A stretch of 42,135 bases of DNA, taken from an uncultured Bacteroidales bacterium (GTDB lineage Bacteria > Bacteroidota > Bacteroidia > Bacteroidales > UBA932). The position numbers were made by a program, and so were the translations under genes. Below are positions 42,037 through 42,135 of this stretch, in pieces (positions within the stretch are counted from its first letter, which is position 1; each line of letters opens with the position of its first letter). Where the stretch lies: positions 1 to 42,135 of the forward strand of contig ONBM01000007.1 in NCBI GenBank assembly GCA_900316045.1, given 5' to 3'. Under the pieces are notes generated by a model. It was not told the DNA's origin, searched no databases, and saw only the letters and a program-made list of their open reading frames with translations.

Positions 42037-42135
42037 TTATTTTCCTGCCAGATGCTTCTCCCATGCCCATGCGGCAGCGAGAGTGTCTTTGATGGGACGT
42101 TCCGCTTTCCAGCCAAGCTCCTGATTGGCGAGAGA
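42037..42135 (-). CDS. galE: UDP-glucose 4-epimerase-like, C-terminal end only
   Basis: The last 32 codons of a minus-strand gene that begins outside the window. The encoded tail NQELGWKAERPIKDTLAAAW, then AWEKHL, matches the end of GalE-type NAD-dependent sugar epimerases, where LGWKAERxIxDM precedes a final Trp-rich helix. Such enzymes interconvert UDP-glucose and UDP-galactose. With only the C-terminus visible, another extended-SDR sugar epimerase cannot be excluded. Confidence 0.7.
   Translation of the reverse strand, partial: SLANQELGWKAERPIKDTLAAAWAWEKHLAGK

Overview
The window looks like a chromosomal segment of a Bacteroidales-type Bacteroidetes genome. Three things point that way. 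The gene set is typical: a FKBP lipoprotein, a DUF3127 single-strand-binding-like protein, GH92 and GH109 lipoproteins, a NagX-like acyltransferase, RadA, MutL and LptB. Several promoters match the Bacteroidetes pattern TTTG-N19/20-TAnnTTTG. Ribosome-binding sites are mostly absent. The species cannot be named from the sequence.

Layout. 1-2123 holds no convincing gene: three strong hairpins, a 66-bp tandem array, one copy of a ~450-bp element built from nested inverted repeats, and a 50-bp palindromic array. 2124-27936 is dense core genome: pRiA4b-ORF3-like protein and miaA; DUF3127 and FKBP; recQ; a PHP phosphatase; DUF308-dnaG-metG; a GH109-like oxidoreductase; a secreted protein, M16 peptidase and O-methyltransferase run; dnaX-lptB; a phosphoesterase, an organophosphate antiporter and an epimerase; then a minus-strand run (small membrane protein, mutL, rhomboid, EEP hydrolase). 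28028-31338 has a GH92 mannosidase and an NAD(P)-binding protein. 31339-35890 is accessory and repeat-rich: two tandem secreted paralogues and a lipoprotein with a frameshifted tail, lying between two copies of the 3' end of rsmE. 35891-40390 returns to core genes (rsmE, NagX-like, phosphoesterase, small lipoprotein, radA). 40391-41738 is a ~1.3-kb insertion carrying a truncated BRO-family gene, flanked by a 53-bp duplication of the start of the next gene. The window ends inside a galE-like gene.

The main observations are: (i) an A8 run in dnaX with a stop six codons later in the -1 frame, placed where a short gamma subunit would end; (ii) two accessory blocks, each flanked by a duplicated end of a host gene (rsmE 3' end; the 5' end of the gene after radA); (iii) several unrelated palindromic repeat families packed into the same intergenic spaces, including an element present twice in opposite orientation; (iv) an apparent excess of the hexamer GAATAT/ATATTC across the window. 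No integrase, transposase, CRISPR array, tRNA or rRNA was found. No complete defence or biosynthetic system is visible.
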